Source of the DNA: CAYUET01 sp964443875
Lineage (GTDB): Bacteria > Auribacterota > JAFGBW01
Reading direction: 5' to 3'
Length of the DNA: 52,998 nucleotides
Assembly: GCA_964443875.1 (NCBI GenBank)
Contig: CAYUET010000018.1
Span: forward strand, 1 to 52,998
A program made the position numbers and the translations under genes. Positions 1-7,597 of the stretch are shown piece by piece. The notes under the pieces were generated by a model. It was not told the origin of the DNA. It worked only from the letters and a program-made list of their open reading frames with translations, and did not search any database. Position 1 is the stretch's first letter. Every line of letters starts with the position of its first letter.

Positions 1-773
1 GGGAGCTGAGGTCCCGCTACGAGGCCTACCTGCACGCCTACGAGCAGACCGTGGCGCTTGAGGCCAACTGCGCGCTGACCATGGCGAGCACCATGATTTT
101 GCCCGCCGCCCTGGCGTTCGAGGGTGATTTGCTGGTATTTGCTTATGTGCTGGGGCTTTGGCGGTTTTTTACGGTGCTGATGGCGCTGGACACCGGTTCC
201 AGTTTTGAAGGCATGGGCGCCAGCCGGGAAGTGATGTTTTCGGCGCTGGCCGAACCGGCATTGCTCATCGGTTTGGCGGCAACGGCAAAATTCACCGGTT
301 ACACCTCGCTTTCACAGATTTTTGCCGCCCTCAATTACGGCTCCTGGTTCATAGCCGGGCCTTCGCTGCTGCTGGTGGGCGTGGCCTTTTTAATGGTTTT
401 CCTGACGGAAAATTCTCGCATCCCGATTGACGACCCCAACACGCATCTGGAACTGACCATGATTCATGAGGTCATGATTCTTGACAACTCCGGACCTTCT
501 CTGGCCGCCCTTCTTTTCGGTTCCGCCCTCAAAATGGTGCTGATCGCATCCCTCCTGCTGAACTTTCTGATTCCTGAAAACATCGGGACCCTTTCTTACC
601 TTTGTTTTTACAGCGCAGGTCTTCTCCTCATGGCTTTTCTGATCGGAACCCTGGAAGCCCTCATGGCCCGCCTGCGGATTATCCGCGTGCCGGATTTCAT
701 CTTTTCTATCGTGGGAGTCTCCCTTATGGTGATGTTCATTGTTCTGCTTTATTATTACCGGGGGAACCGCTGA
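1..773 (+). CDS. hyfC: HyfC/HycD/NuoH-like membrane subunit of hydrogenase-related complex (5' truncated)
   Basis: The frame is open to the left window edge, so the gene is partial. From about codon 24 on it reads as the HyfC/HycD (NuoH-related) membrane subunit of group 4 hydrogenases and their relatives: DTGSSFEGMGASRE, then SALAEPALL, and the conserved loop LTENSRIPIDDPNTHLELTMIHE. About six hydrophobic helices remain. In complex I this subunit connects the membrane arm to the peripheral arm near the quinone/N2 site. The first ~16 codons (ELRSRYEAYLHAYEQT) are hydrophilic and do not look like the family's N-terminus, and the first ~120 bases are much more GC-rich than the rest. The next gene, hyfE, starts directly after the stop. 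The hyfB-type subunit would be upstream, outside the window. Confidence 0.85.
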   Translation, partial: ELRSRYEAYLHAYEQTVALEANCALTMASTMILPAALAFEGDLLVFAYVLGLWRFFTVLMALDTGSSFEGMGASREVMFSALAEPALLIGLAATAKFTGYTSLSQIFAALNYGSWFIAGPSLLLVGVAFLMVFLTENSRIPIDDPNTHLELTMIHEVMILDNSGPSLAALLFGSALKMVLIASLLLNFLIPENIGTLSYLCFYSAGLLLMAFLIGTLEALMARLRIIRVPDFIFSIVGVSLMVMFIVLLYYYRGNR

Positions 774-1379
774 ATGGAAATTCTGATCATCTTTTTCTGT
801 ATCACCATGCTCATCATCTCGGCTGTCAGCCGTATTGAGGAATATATCAAAATGCTCTCGGTCCAGGGATTCATCCTTTTCATCATGAGTGTGATCGACT
901 TCAGCAATCTTGACCCGGTTCATTTCAGCATCATGGTCCTGGAAACCCTGGGGCTTAAAACCATTGTCATGCCGCTGTTTCTTATGTATATCGTCCGCAA
1001 AAATGAAGTGTCCCGTGAACTTGAACCCTATGTTTCCAATTTCTATTCCGTCGTGCTCACTACGGGTATTTATGTAGCCGGACTTCTGATCGCCTTCTGG
1101 GTGGCCGGAGTGGCGGATGATATCCGGCCTCTTCATTTCGGACTCTCCCTGGCCACAATGCTCGCCGCCATGTTTATCATCGTCAACCGTAAAAAAGTAA
1201 TCACCCACGTTTTGGGATACATGATTCTGGAAAACGGAATTTTTCTTCTGTCCCTGTCCATGGCTGGAGAAATGCCGATTATTGTCAATCTGGGGGTTCT
1301 TCTGGACCTTTTGGTGGGGATTTTTCTCCTGGGCATTTTTGTCAATAAAATCCACGAAAAGGAGATGGATTCCCTATGA
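774..1379 (+). CDS. hyfE: HyfE-like membrane subunit (NuoK-related)
   Basis: A 201-residue, highly hydrophobic protein with about six to seven membrane helices, matching the size and placement of HyfE (hydrogenase-4 membrane component E), whose C-terminal half resembles NuoK of complex I. It includes the helix with HVLGYMILENGIFLL, where the buried Glu corresponds to the proton-channel Glu of NuoK-type subunits (family knowledge). Its ATG follows the hyfC stop with no gap, and its end overlaps hyfF by 4 bp (ATGA), so the genes are translationally coupled. Role: proton or sodium channel part of the membrane arm. Identification rests on hydrophobic pattern and gene order more than on a unique motif. 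Confidence 0.85.
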   Translation: MEILIIFFCITMLIISAVSRIEEYIKMLSVQGFILFIMSVIDFSNLDPVHFSIMVLETLGLKTIVMPLFLMYIVRKNEVSRELEPYVSNFYSVVLTTGIYVAGLLIAFWVAGVADDIRPLHFGLSLATMLAAMFIIVNRKKVITHVLGYMILENGIFLLSLSMAGEMPIIVNLGVLLDLLVGIFLLGIFVNKIHEKEMDSL

Positions 1380-2809
1380 TGAGCATTCTCCTGATTTTTC
1401 CTCTTGTGGCTGCCCTAATCCTTTATGCCTTCAAATCGGATTTTTTGAACAGAATCATCCCTGTTGTCTATTCCGTCCTTTATCTGGTTTCCAGCCTGAT
1501 TTTTGTCAAAATAAGGCCTCATGATTTTCTTCCCTATTTCAGCGTCGATGATTTAAACCTTCCTTTTCTTCTTATCACTTCCATTCTTTATTTCGGAGTG
1601 TCTCTTTATAATCTCAGCTATTTTAAAGGTTCTTCGGTTTCCACGGATAAGCAGACTCTTTATTTTATTTCCCTGATGCTCTTCATCTTTTCCATGAACG
1701 GCTTCATGCTGAGCCAGCATCTGGGACTCAACTGGGTATTTATTGAAGCCACCACCCTTGCCACAGCCTACCTCATTTTCTTTGACCGGACCGATGAAGC
1801 CCTGGATGCGGCATGGAAATATATTTTCATCTGCACAATTGGAATTTCCTTTGCGTTTGTGGGAGTCATCTTCATTTCAAAAGGAGTGGGCGGCTCCGTA
1901 GAACAGCTTTATTTTCAGAATCTTTATCTGAATGCCAAAAGCATCAACCGCTTCTGGATCAACATCGGTTTTCTGTTCATTGTCCTGGGATTTGGAACAA
2001 AAATGGGTCTGGCCCCGCTTCATTCCTGGCTTCCGGATGCCCACTCTGAAGCCCCCTCCCCCATGTCGGCCATGCTGTCAGGAACACTCCTCAATATGGC
2101 TTTTCTGGGCATTTTGCGCGTGTATAAAATCATTGTCGTGGCCGATGACCTTACCTTTGCCGCCCCGATTCTCATGATCATGGGGCTGCTTTCCCTTATG
2201 TTCAGCGCAGCCTTTATTCTGAAGATCACCAACTATAAAAAAATGCTCGCCTACTCCTCGATAGAAAATATGGGCATTATCGCCCTGGGAATCAGCCTTG
2301 GCGGAGTGGCCGTTTTTGCGGCGTTTCTCCACCTGATGGGCCATGCCCTTACAAAAGCCTCCTTCTTCCTTACCGCCGGAAACCTGCTTCACCGCTATAA
2401 AACCAAGGAAGCCCTTAAAATCAACAGCCTTTTTCACAAAGATTATCCCAACGCCCTTTTATGGTTTTTTTCTTTCCTCAGCATTGCCGCCCTGCCCCCT
2501 TTTCCCCTGTTTATTTCCGAATGGATTCTTCTTCGGGAAATGATTGCAAGAGGACACTGGGCTCTTACCGCGCTTTTCTCCATACTTGTCAGCATTATTC
2601 TTTACGGCATGGGGAAAACAGTATTTCAAATGCTCTTCGGGAATAAGGAAAAGGACAATCCTTCGAACCTTCCTCCCGCTTCCTTTCTCTCCTTTCTGCC
2701 TCAATGGCTTTTTATAATTATTCTTTTAATGCTCGGGATTTCCATCCCGGGACCTGTCATGGACATCCTTAATCAGGCAGTGGCTGTTCTGCAAATTCCA
2801 AGAGGATAA
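1376..2809 (+). CDS. hyfF: HyfF-like antiporter-type membrane subunit (NuoL/M/N family)
   Basis: 477 residues, about 14 membrane helices, of the NuoL/M/N-Mrp antiporter family. Visible family signatures are the helix-5 Glu (FIEATTLATAYLI), the helix-7/8 Lys region KMGLAPLHSWLPDAHSEAPSP, and the later Lys-containing helix MGHALTKASFFL. These residues line the proton/cation pathway in complex I and membrane-bound hydrogenases. It lacks the long C-terminal lateral helix of NuoL, as HyfF/HyfD do. The start overlaps hyfE by 4 bp; the stop lies 1 nt before hyfG. Likely role: ion translocation coupled to electron transfer in the peripheral arm encoded just downstream. Confidence 0.9.
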   Translation: MMSILLIFPLVAALILYAFKSDFLNRIIPVVYSVLYLVSSLIFVKIRPHDFLPYFSVDDLNLPFLLITSILYFGVSLYNLSYFKGSSVSTDKQTLYFISLMLFIFSMNGFMLSQHLGLNWVFIEATTLATAYLIFFDRTDEALDAAWKYIFICTIGISFAFVGVIFISKGVGGSVEQLYFQNLYLNAKSINRFWINIGFLFIVLGFGTKMGLAPLHSWLPDAHSEAPSPMSAMLSGTLLNMAFLGILRVYKIIVVADDLTFAAPILMIMGLLSLMFSAAFILKITNYKKMLAYSSIENMGIIALGISLGGVAVFAAFLHLMGHALTKASFFLTAGNLLHRYKTKEALKINSLFHKDYPNALLWFFSFLSIAALPPFPLFISEWILLREMIARGHWALTALFSILVSIILYGMGKTVFQMLFGNKEKDNPSNLPPASFLSFLPQWLFIIILLMLGISIPGPVMDILNQAVAVLQIPRG

Positions 2810-2810
2810 T

Positions 2811-4331
2811 ATGAACTGGAAAAAACTCACCAATCAATTCTGCATCCCGTGTTCGGAAATTCCCGTTCTATCCATGGCCGACCTCAGAAAGGAACTGCTT
2901 ACAAAAATAAATCATCAGGACAAACGGGTTCTTTCCTACTTTGCGGTTCCCAAACAGGATCACACCCTTTTATACGTCCTTCTGGGAGATGACAATATCT
3001 CTCAGCTCTATTTAAGCTCCGTACTCTTTAAAAATTCTGAAACCTCCTATCCCTCTTTAACCCCCGAAATCCCCTCCCTTCATATGTTTGAACGGGAATG
3101 GCATGAGGAAACAGGAATTGAACCTTTGGGGCATCCCTGGCTCAAACCCTTACGATACCCCCAAAACCGTTTTAACAAAAACAGCACCCCACGAAATTAC
3201 CCCTTCTTTTCCATGCAGGGGGATGAAATTCATGAGGTTGCCGTGGGGCCCATCCATGCGGGAATCATCGAACCCGGACATTTCCGTTTTCAGTGTCATG
3301 GGGAGAGGATCTATCACCTCGAAATTCAGCTGGGATACCAGCATCGCGGAATTGAAAACCTTATTAAAAATAAAATGAATTCAGCCCCCGGATCTTCGAT
3401 CCTCTATCTTCCCATGCTTGCTGAAAAAATTGCAGGGGATTCTGCCGTGGCTCATTCTTCAGCCTATGCCGGCATTATGGAGGCTTTTCTGGATATCGAC
3501 ATCCCCTTTAAATCAAAACTCATCCGGGCCATTGCCCTTGAAATTGAACGGGCCGCTGTCCACATCGGAGATCTGGGCGCGATTCTCAACGACGTCGGAT
3601 TCATGATGGGCGCAGCCACCTTCGGCGCAGAGCGCACCCTGATCATCAACGCTCTCCTCCGGATCTGCGGAAGCCGCTTTGGCATGGGCCTTCTCCGCGT
3701 AGGCGGTGTCAATTTTGACATTTCCCCTGAACTTGCCGCCTTTCTTAAAAGCACTCTGAACAGGGTCGAACATAAAATCGAATCCTACATCCAGCTGAAT
3801 CTTCTCAGACAGCCCCTGGTTCTGAGCCGCCTGGAAGGTACGGGCCTGGTCCCCCTCGAAACCGCACGGGCCATAGGAATGGTCGGGCCTGCCGCCAGGG
3901 CGAGCGGAGTGGAGACGGATGTACGCACTGATTATCCCTTTGACTGCTACCGCCTGCTTCCTGCAAGAAAAATCGCGCTTGAAAAGGGGGATGCTTTTGC
4001 CCGCACCTACATCCGCTATGTGGAAATTCTCCAGTCTTTTCAATATATCCGGGAGAAACTGGATATGCTGGAAAACGAAGAGGTCTGCCTTACTCCCCGG
4101 ACTCAGCTTCCTCCTGACTCCTTTGCCGTGTCCATGACCGAAGGGTGGAGAGGAGAAATAGTACACGCGGCCCTAACCGATGCAAACGGAAAGATACTCC
4201 GTTATAAAATCAAAGACCCCTCGTTCAACAACTGGTATGGGCTGGCACTTGCCGTCCGGGATAACGGCATTTCTGATTTTCCCCTGTGCAATAAAAGTTT
4301 TAACCTGTCCTACTGCGGCAATGATTTGTAA
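2811..4331 (+). CDS. hyfG: Hydrogenase-like large subunit (NuoC-NuoD fusion) lacking NiFe cysteines; Ehr-type
   Basis: 506 residues: an N-terminal NuoC-like domain (about 1-130) fused to a NuoD/HycE-like large-subunit domain. Family hallmarks are clear: GPIHAGIIEPGHFRFQCHGE and LGYQHRGIE. The proximal motif that carries CxxC in real [NiFe] enzymes reads EKIAGDSAVAH (about 205-215) with no cysteine, and the distal DPCxxC region is replaced by DPSFNNW...NKSFNLSYCGNDL at the C-terminus. The NiFe centre therefore cannot be bound in the usual way. Such proteins are known from energy-converting-hydrogenase-related (Ehr) complexes, whose substrate is uncertain; a quinone-like or other acceptor is possible. 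Lies in the operon between hyfF and the small subunit. Confidence 0.88.
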   Translation: MNWKKLTNQFCIPCSEIPVLSMADLRKELLTKINHQDKRVLSYFAVPKQDHTLLYVLLGDDNISQLYLSSVLFKNSETSYPSLTPEIPSLHMFEREWHEETGIEPLGHPWLKPLRYPQNRFNKNSTPRNYPFFSMQGDEIHEVAVGPIHAGIIEPGHFRFQCHGERIYHLEIQLGYQHRGIENLIKNKMNSAPGSSILYLPMLAEKIAGDSAVAHSSAYAGIMEAFLDIDIPFKSKLIRAIALEIERAAVHIGDLGAILNDVGFMMGAATFGAERTLIINALLRICGSRFGMGLLRVGGVNFDISPELAAFLKSTLNRVEHKIESYIQLNLLRQPLVLSRLEGTGLVPLETARAIGMVGPAARASGVETDVRTDYPFDCYRLLPARKIALEKGDAFARTYIRYVEILQSFQYIREKLDMLENEEVCLTPRTQLPPDSFAVSMTEGWRGEIVHAALTDANGKILRYKIKDPSFNNWYGLALAVRDNGISDFPLCNKSFNLSYCGNDL

Positions 4332-4342
4332 GGATTCCCCCC

Positions 4343-5101
4343 ATGTATAACCTCATTAAAACCAGAATTCATCAGGGAAGCCAGTTTATTCCCGATATCC
4401 GGAAAGCCGAAATCGCTCCCCCCTTCAGGGGATTTCCGGAATTGAAACAGACTCTCTGCTCCTCCTGTGGAAAATGCGAAGCCCTCTGCCCTGCCCGGGC
4501 CCTTTCCATAAATCCTTTAAAAATTGATCTTGGAAAATGCACTTTTTGCGGGGAATGTGAACGCCTCTGCACCCAAGGGGCTATTCATTTTACCCGAGAA
4601 CACAAGTATTCAGCCGATGTGAGGGAAAAACTCGTTGTCACTTCGGATACCTCTTATGCCGAATTTAAAAAAACAGCCATTATCGCCCGCAGGGAAATAA
4701 AAAAATTGTTTGGGAAATCCCTGGAATTGCGCTCTGTCTCCGCCGGCGGCTGCAATGCCTGTGAAATGGAACTGAACGCCTGCTCGAATGTCAACTTCGA
4801 TATGGGACGCTTCGGAATTGACATCAAGGCCTCTCCCCGTCATGCTGACGGACTTATTATAACAGGCCCCATTACAGCCTCTATGGCATCCGCCCTTGAT
4901 GATGCCTATCAAAGCACCCCTGACCCGAAAATCGTGATCCTCATGGGAAGCTGTGCCATAAGCGGAGGCCTATTCGCTGATTCCGGGGTACTGGACAGAA
5001 GCTTTATTGAAAAAATCAAACCGGATCTCTACATCCCGGGCTGCCCGGTTCATCCGCTCACCTTCGTGAATGCGGTTCTGGACTTTATCGGGCATTCTTG
5101 A
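4343..5101 (+). CDS. hyfI: Ferredoxin (2x[4Fe-4S]) fused to NuoB/HyfI-type small subunit
   Basis: 252 residues. The N-terminal third carries two [4Fe-4S] motifs, C39xxC42xxC45xxxC49P and C66xxC69xxC72xxxC76, as in HycF/HyfH/NuoI. The C-terminal part is the NuoB/HycG-type small subunit with the cysteines for the last cluster (N2 equivalent): GGC137xxC140, GSC204AISGG and PGC234PVHP. So two subunits that are usually separate are one chain, wiring electrons directly to the cluster next to the large subunit. These cluster ligands are intact although the NiFe ligands of HyfG are not. AAGGA precedes the ATG; the gene is the last of the operon and converges on lpd with a 3-nt gap and no obvious terminator. 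Confidence 0.88.
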   Translation: MYNLIKTRIHQGSQFIPDIRKAEIAPPFRGFPELKQTLCSSCGKCEALCPARALSINPLKIDLGKCTFCGECERLCTQGAIHFTREHKYSADVREKLVVTSDTSYAEFKKTAIIARREIKKLFGKSLELRSVSAGGCNACEMELNACSNVNFDMGRFGIDIKASPRHADGLIITGPITASMASALDDAYQSTPDPKIVILMGSCAISGGLFADSGVLDRSFIEKIKPDLYIPGCPVHPLTFVNAVLDFIGHS

Positions 5102-5104
5102 TTT

Positions 5105-6493
5105 TTAAAGGTGGACGGCTCTCCCGAAAAAGGAACGGACGTTTTCAAAAAGAGTCTCTGTCAAGGTAGGATGAGCGGCAACCATCCGGTTCAATGAAAG
5201 CCCCAGAGACTGAATTTCTTTAAAACACAGTATCTGATGAATGAGTTCTGTTGCCTCCCCTCCGAGAATATGTGCTCCCAGTATCGTTTTGTCTTTTTCA
5301 TCCCATAAGACTTTGACCATTCCTTCATTTCTCTGCATGGCTGCGGCTTTTCCGTTCGGACGAAAAGGGAAAACGGTCTTTTTATATGCCTGACCTTCGT
5401 TCATCAGCTGATCTTCCGTTGCTCCAAAAGAGGCCAGCTCAGGTTCACAATAGAGGCAACGTGGTATTTCGGAAAGATTCATGGAGGATTCTACTTTCCC
5501 CCTGACCGCATGCTCTGCCGCCATTTCTCCCTGACGATAACCCACATGGGCAAGCTGCAGTACTTTTGTCACATCCCCTGCCGCATAAACTCCTTCAACA
5601 GAAGTCTGCATATTTTCATTAATTCTGATGGCATTTTTTTCCGTTGCAATTCCGGTATTTTCAAGCCCGAGGGAACTTAACTCCGGCTCCCTTCCCACAG
5701 CTAAAAGCACCTTGTCAAAATTTTCCTCAAGGGCCGATTTATCCGCGCTCTTCATTTTCACACTCGTGTAATCCCCTTCATTTTTCACTTCCATCACCTG
5801 GGTCTGAGTCAGAAAGCGGACCCCTCTTTTTTCAAAAGAAGACCGGAGCCCCCGGGTCATCTCCGAATCCTCGAGGGGAACAATTCTGTCCATGATTTCC
5901 GCAACCGTAACTTCCACCCCAAAGGCATTCCAGACATAGGCAAACTCCATACCGATGGCACCGCTTCCTATAATAAGGACTTTTGAAGGCAGTTTCTGCA
6001 GAGACAGGGCCCCTGAGGAAGAAAGGATACAGGTTTCGTCAATCGGACAGAAGGAAAACGACCTGGGCTTTGCTCCGTTCGCAATAATGATTCTGGGGCT
6101 TTCAATCTTTTCACCCTTCACAGATTCCAGGGAATGATTATTAATAAACTTGAAATGATCCTGCAGAAAAGTGATCTGATTTTTTTTAAACAGATAAAGA
6201 ATTCCCCTGGAAAGCATATCCGCAACCTTCCGGGATTGCTGATAAACTCTGGAATAATCAAATCTGCTCAAATCCAGGGTGATCCCCATGGCTTCAAGCT
6301 CATGCCTCTCTGAAAACACTTTTGCCTGGTGAATAAGCGATTTGGAGGGAATACACCCCCAGTTGAGACAGACTCCTCCCGGCTTATCGGCTTCCACAAC
6401 GGCAATATTTTTAAGCCCGAGCTGAGCGGCTCTCAAGGCGGCAACATATCCGGCGGGTCCTGCGCCGATCACAATCATCTCATAGGTATTCAT
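5105..6493 (-). CDS. lpdA: Dihydrolipoyl dehydrogenase (E3-type flavoprotein)
   Basis: 462 residues of the FAD disulfide oxidoreductase family. FAD-binding GAGPAG is at about 10-15, the redox-active disulfide motif GGVC42LNWGC47IPSK follows, the NAD-binding GSGAIGMEF is central, AAGDV marks the second FAD motif, and the C-terminal AAHPTLTE holds the His-Glu pair of the active site. This set is that of lipoamide dehydrogenase, which reoxidises dihydrolipoamide of 2-oxoacid dehydrogenase or glycine cleavage complexes with NAD+. No E1/E2 or glycine cleavage genes are in the window, so its partner complex is unknown. It is the last gene of a three-gene run with the radical SAM gene 23 nt upstream. 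Confidence 0.88.
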   Translation of the reverse strand: MNTYEMIVIGAGPAGYVAALRAAQLGLKNIAVVEADKPGGVCLNWGCIPSKSLIHQAKVFSERHELEAMGITLDLSRFDYSRVYQQSRKVADMLSRGILYLFKKNQITFLQDHFKFINNHSLESVKGEKIESPRIIIANGAKPRSFSFCPIDETCILSSSGALSLQKLPSKVLIIGSGAIGMEFAYVWNAFGVEVTVAEIMDRIVPLEDSEMTRGLRSSFEKRGVRFLTQTQVMEVKNEGDYTSVKMKSADKSALEENFDKVLLAVGREPELSSLGLENTGIATEKNAIRINENMQTSVEGVYAAGDVTKVLQLAHVGYRQGEMAAEHAVRGKVESSMNLSEIPRCLYCEPELASFGATEDQLMNEGQAYKKTVFPFRPNGKAAAMQRNEGMVKVLWDEKDKTILGAHILGGEATELIHQILCFKEIQSLGLSLNRMVAAHPTLTETLFENVRSFFGRAVHL

Positions 6494-6516
6494 GGGGTAT
6501 TTCCCTTTTTATCCGG

Positions 6517-7593
6517 TTAAGATTTTATAATCCATTTTTCGGGAAAAAGCGACTCTTCCCTTGCTTTCTGACAAAACTCAAACGGGGCCTTGAGAGACCC
6601 CTGTTTATAAAAGGCATCCGCTCTGCATTGTCCGAGGCAGAATGCTTTCAGCATGCATTCCCCGCAGATTCCCTCAAGTTTTGAGGGAACCGACTCCCTT
6701 AATTCAGCAAAAAGAGAAGCCTCCTTCCACAGGGTTTCTATCGGGGTATTGCGGATATTCCCGGCAACCAGGGCACTGCTTGAAAACCCTATCCCGCAGA
6801 AGGATACTCCGCCGTCGTTTAAAAGTCCAGCCACATGAAGAATGCCGCACCGGCCCCCTTTTGAAAAATCGTGAATAGTCTTGAATGCCGGGGGAAGATT
6901 TGTATAAACCGGAATATGAAATAAGGAGGGAAACTCTGAGGTCAGATAGCGGTTCATTTCAATCGCCCCTTCGACATCCAGAAGCTCCTGTTTCTGAGCC
7001 ATCTGCTTTGCCCGTTCCATATTATTGATAAAATTAAATTTTATGCTGGAAGCCTTCATCTGCTTTGCGATTTCGCCAATATGCAAAAGCATGCTGCGGG
7101 AAACTCTTCCGATGGAGCAGATAATCTGAAAGGGAATTTGCCGGGACTTCAAATGCCGCATCCCGTTCAAAACAGCCTGATAAGCCCCTTTGACTCCTCT
7201 TTGATAATCATGAAGGGCTTCATCCCCGTCCAGGCTAAGAGAAAGGAAAAATGTCTTATCTTCCCCGTAAATTTCCCCAAGAACAGAAGCGGCTTCCTCA
7301 TCCAGCAAAACCCCGTTTGTTTCAAGCTGAAGGGAAATTTTCAAATCATGGATCCCTTTTAAAATGTCAAGGATATCCCTTCGGATGAAAGGTTCTCCGC
7401 CTGTAATTTTAACGGTTTTAAGTCCAAGAGGCAGGGCGGCCTTCATCACCCCGAGAATTTCCGACAGGGTAAGATCATTGCTCAGTTCTTTTCTTTCCCC
7501 GGAATAAGGGGGATTGAGCCAGCAGTGCCTGCACTTAAGATTGCAGAAAAGGGAGGGACTGAAATAAATGGAATGGAGAACAGGAAGGGACAT
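6517..7593 (-). CDS. Radical SAM/SPASM domain protein
   Basis: 358 residues. The radical SAM cluster motif is C17xxxC21xxC24 in SLFCNLKCRHCWLNPPYSG, followed by the SAM-binding GGEP. The C-terminal part has SPASM-type cysteines (GRCGI, SFCGIG, ICGECMLKAFCLGQCRADAF) for extra Fe-S clusters, as in peptide- or protein-modifying maturases. The opening (IYFSPSLFCNLKCRHCWL) faintly recalls ScmF-type proteins of the SynChlorMet cassette, but no precursor peptide or partner scm gene is visible nearby, so the substrate is unknown. The start lies 4 nt after the glycosyltransferase-fusion gene, implying co-transcription and perhaps shared function in modifying a peptide or cell-surface product. Confidence 0.85.
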   Translation of the reverse strand: MSLPVLHSIYFSPSLFCNLKCRHCWLNPPYSGERKELSNDLTLSEILGVMKAALPLGLKTVKITGGEPFIRRDILDILKGIHDLKISLQLETNGVLLDEEAASVLGEIYGEDKTFFLSLSLDGDEALHDYQRGVKGAYQAVLNGMRHLKSRQIPFQIICSIGRVSRSMLLHIGEIAKQMKASSIKFNFINNMERAKQMAQKQELLDVEGAIEMNRYLTSEFPSLFHIPVYTNLPPAFKTIHDFSKGGRCGILHVAGLLNDGGVSFCGIGFSSSALVAGNIRNTPIETLWKEASLFAELRESVPSKLEGICGECMLKAFCLGQCRADAFYKQGSLKAPFEFCQKAREESLFPEKWIIKS

Positions 7594-7597
7594 ACGC

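Noticed and set aside
390..1355. Long open frame (about 320 codons) on the minus strand
   Set aside because: It lies fully opposite hyfC/hyfE/hyfF, whose family motifs are clear; its product is His/Asp/Lys-rich low-complexity, as expected of an antisense shadow.
3513..4166. Open frame of 217 codons on the minus strand
   Set aside because: It is the shadow of hyfG, without motif or ribosome-binding site.
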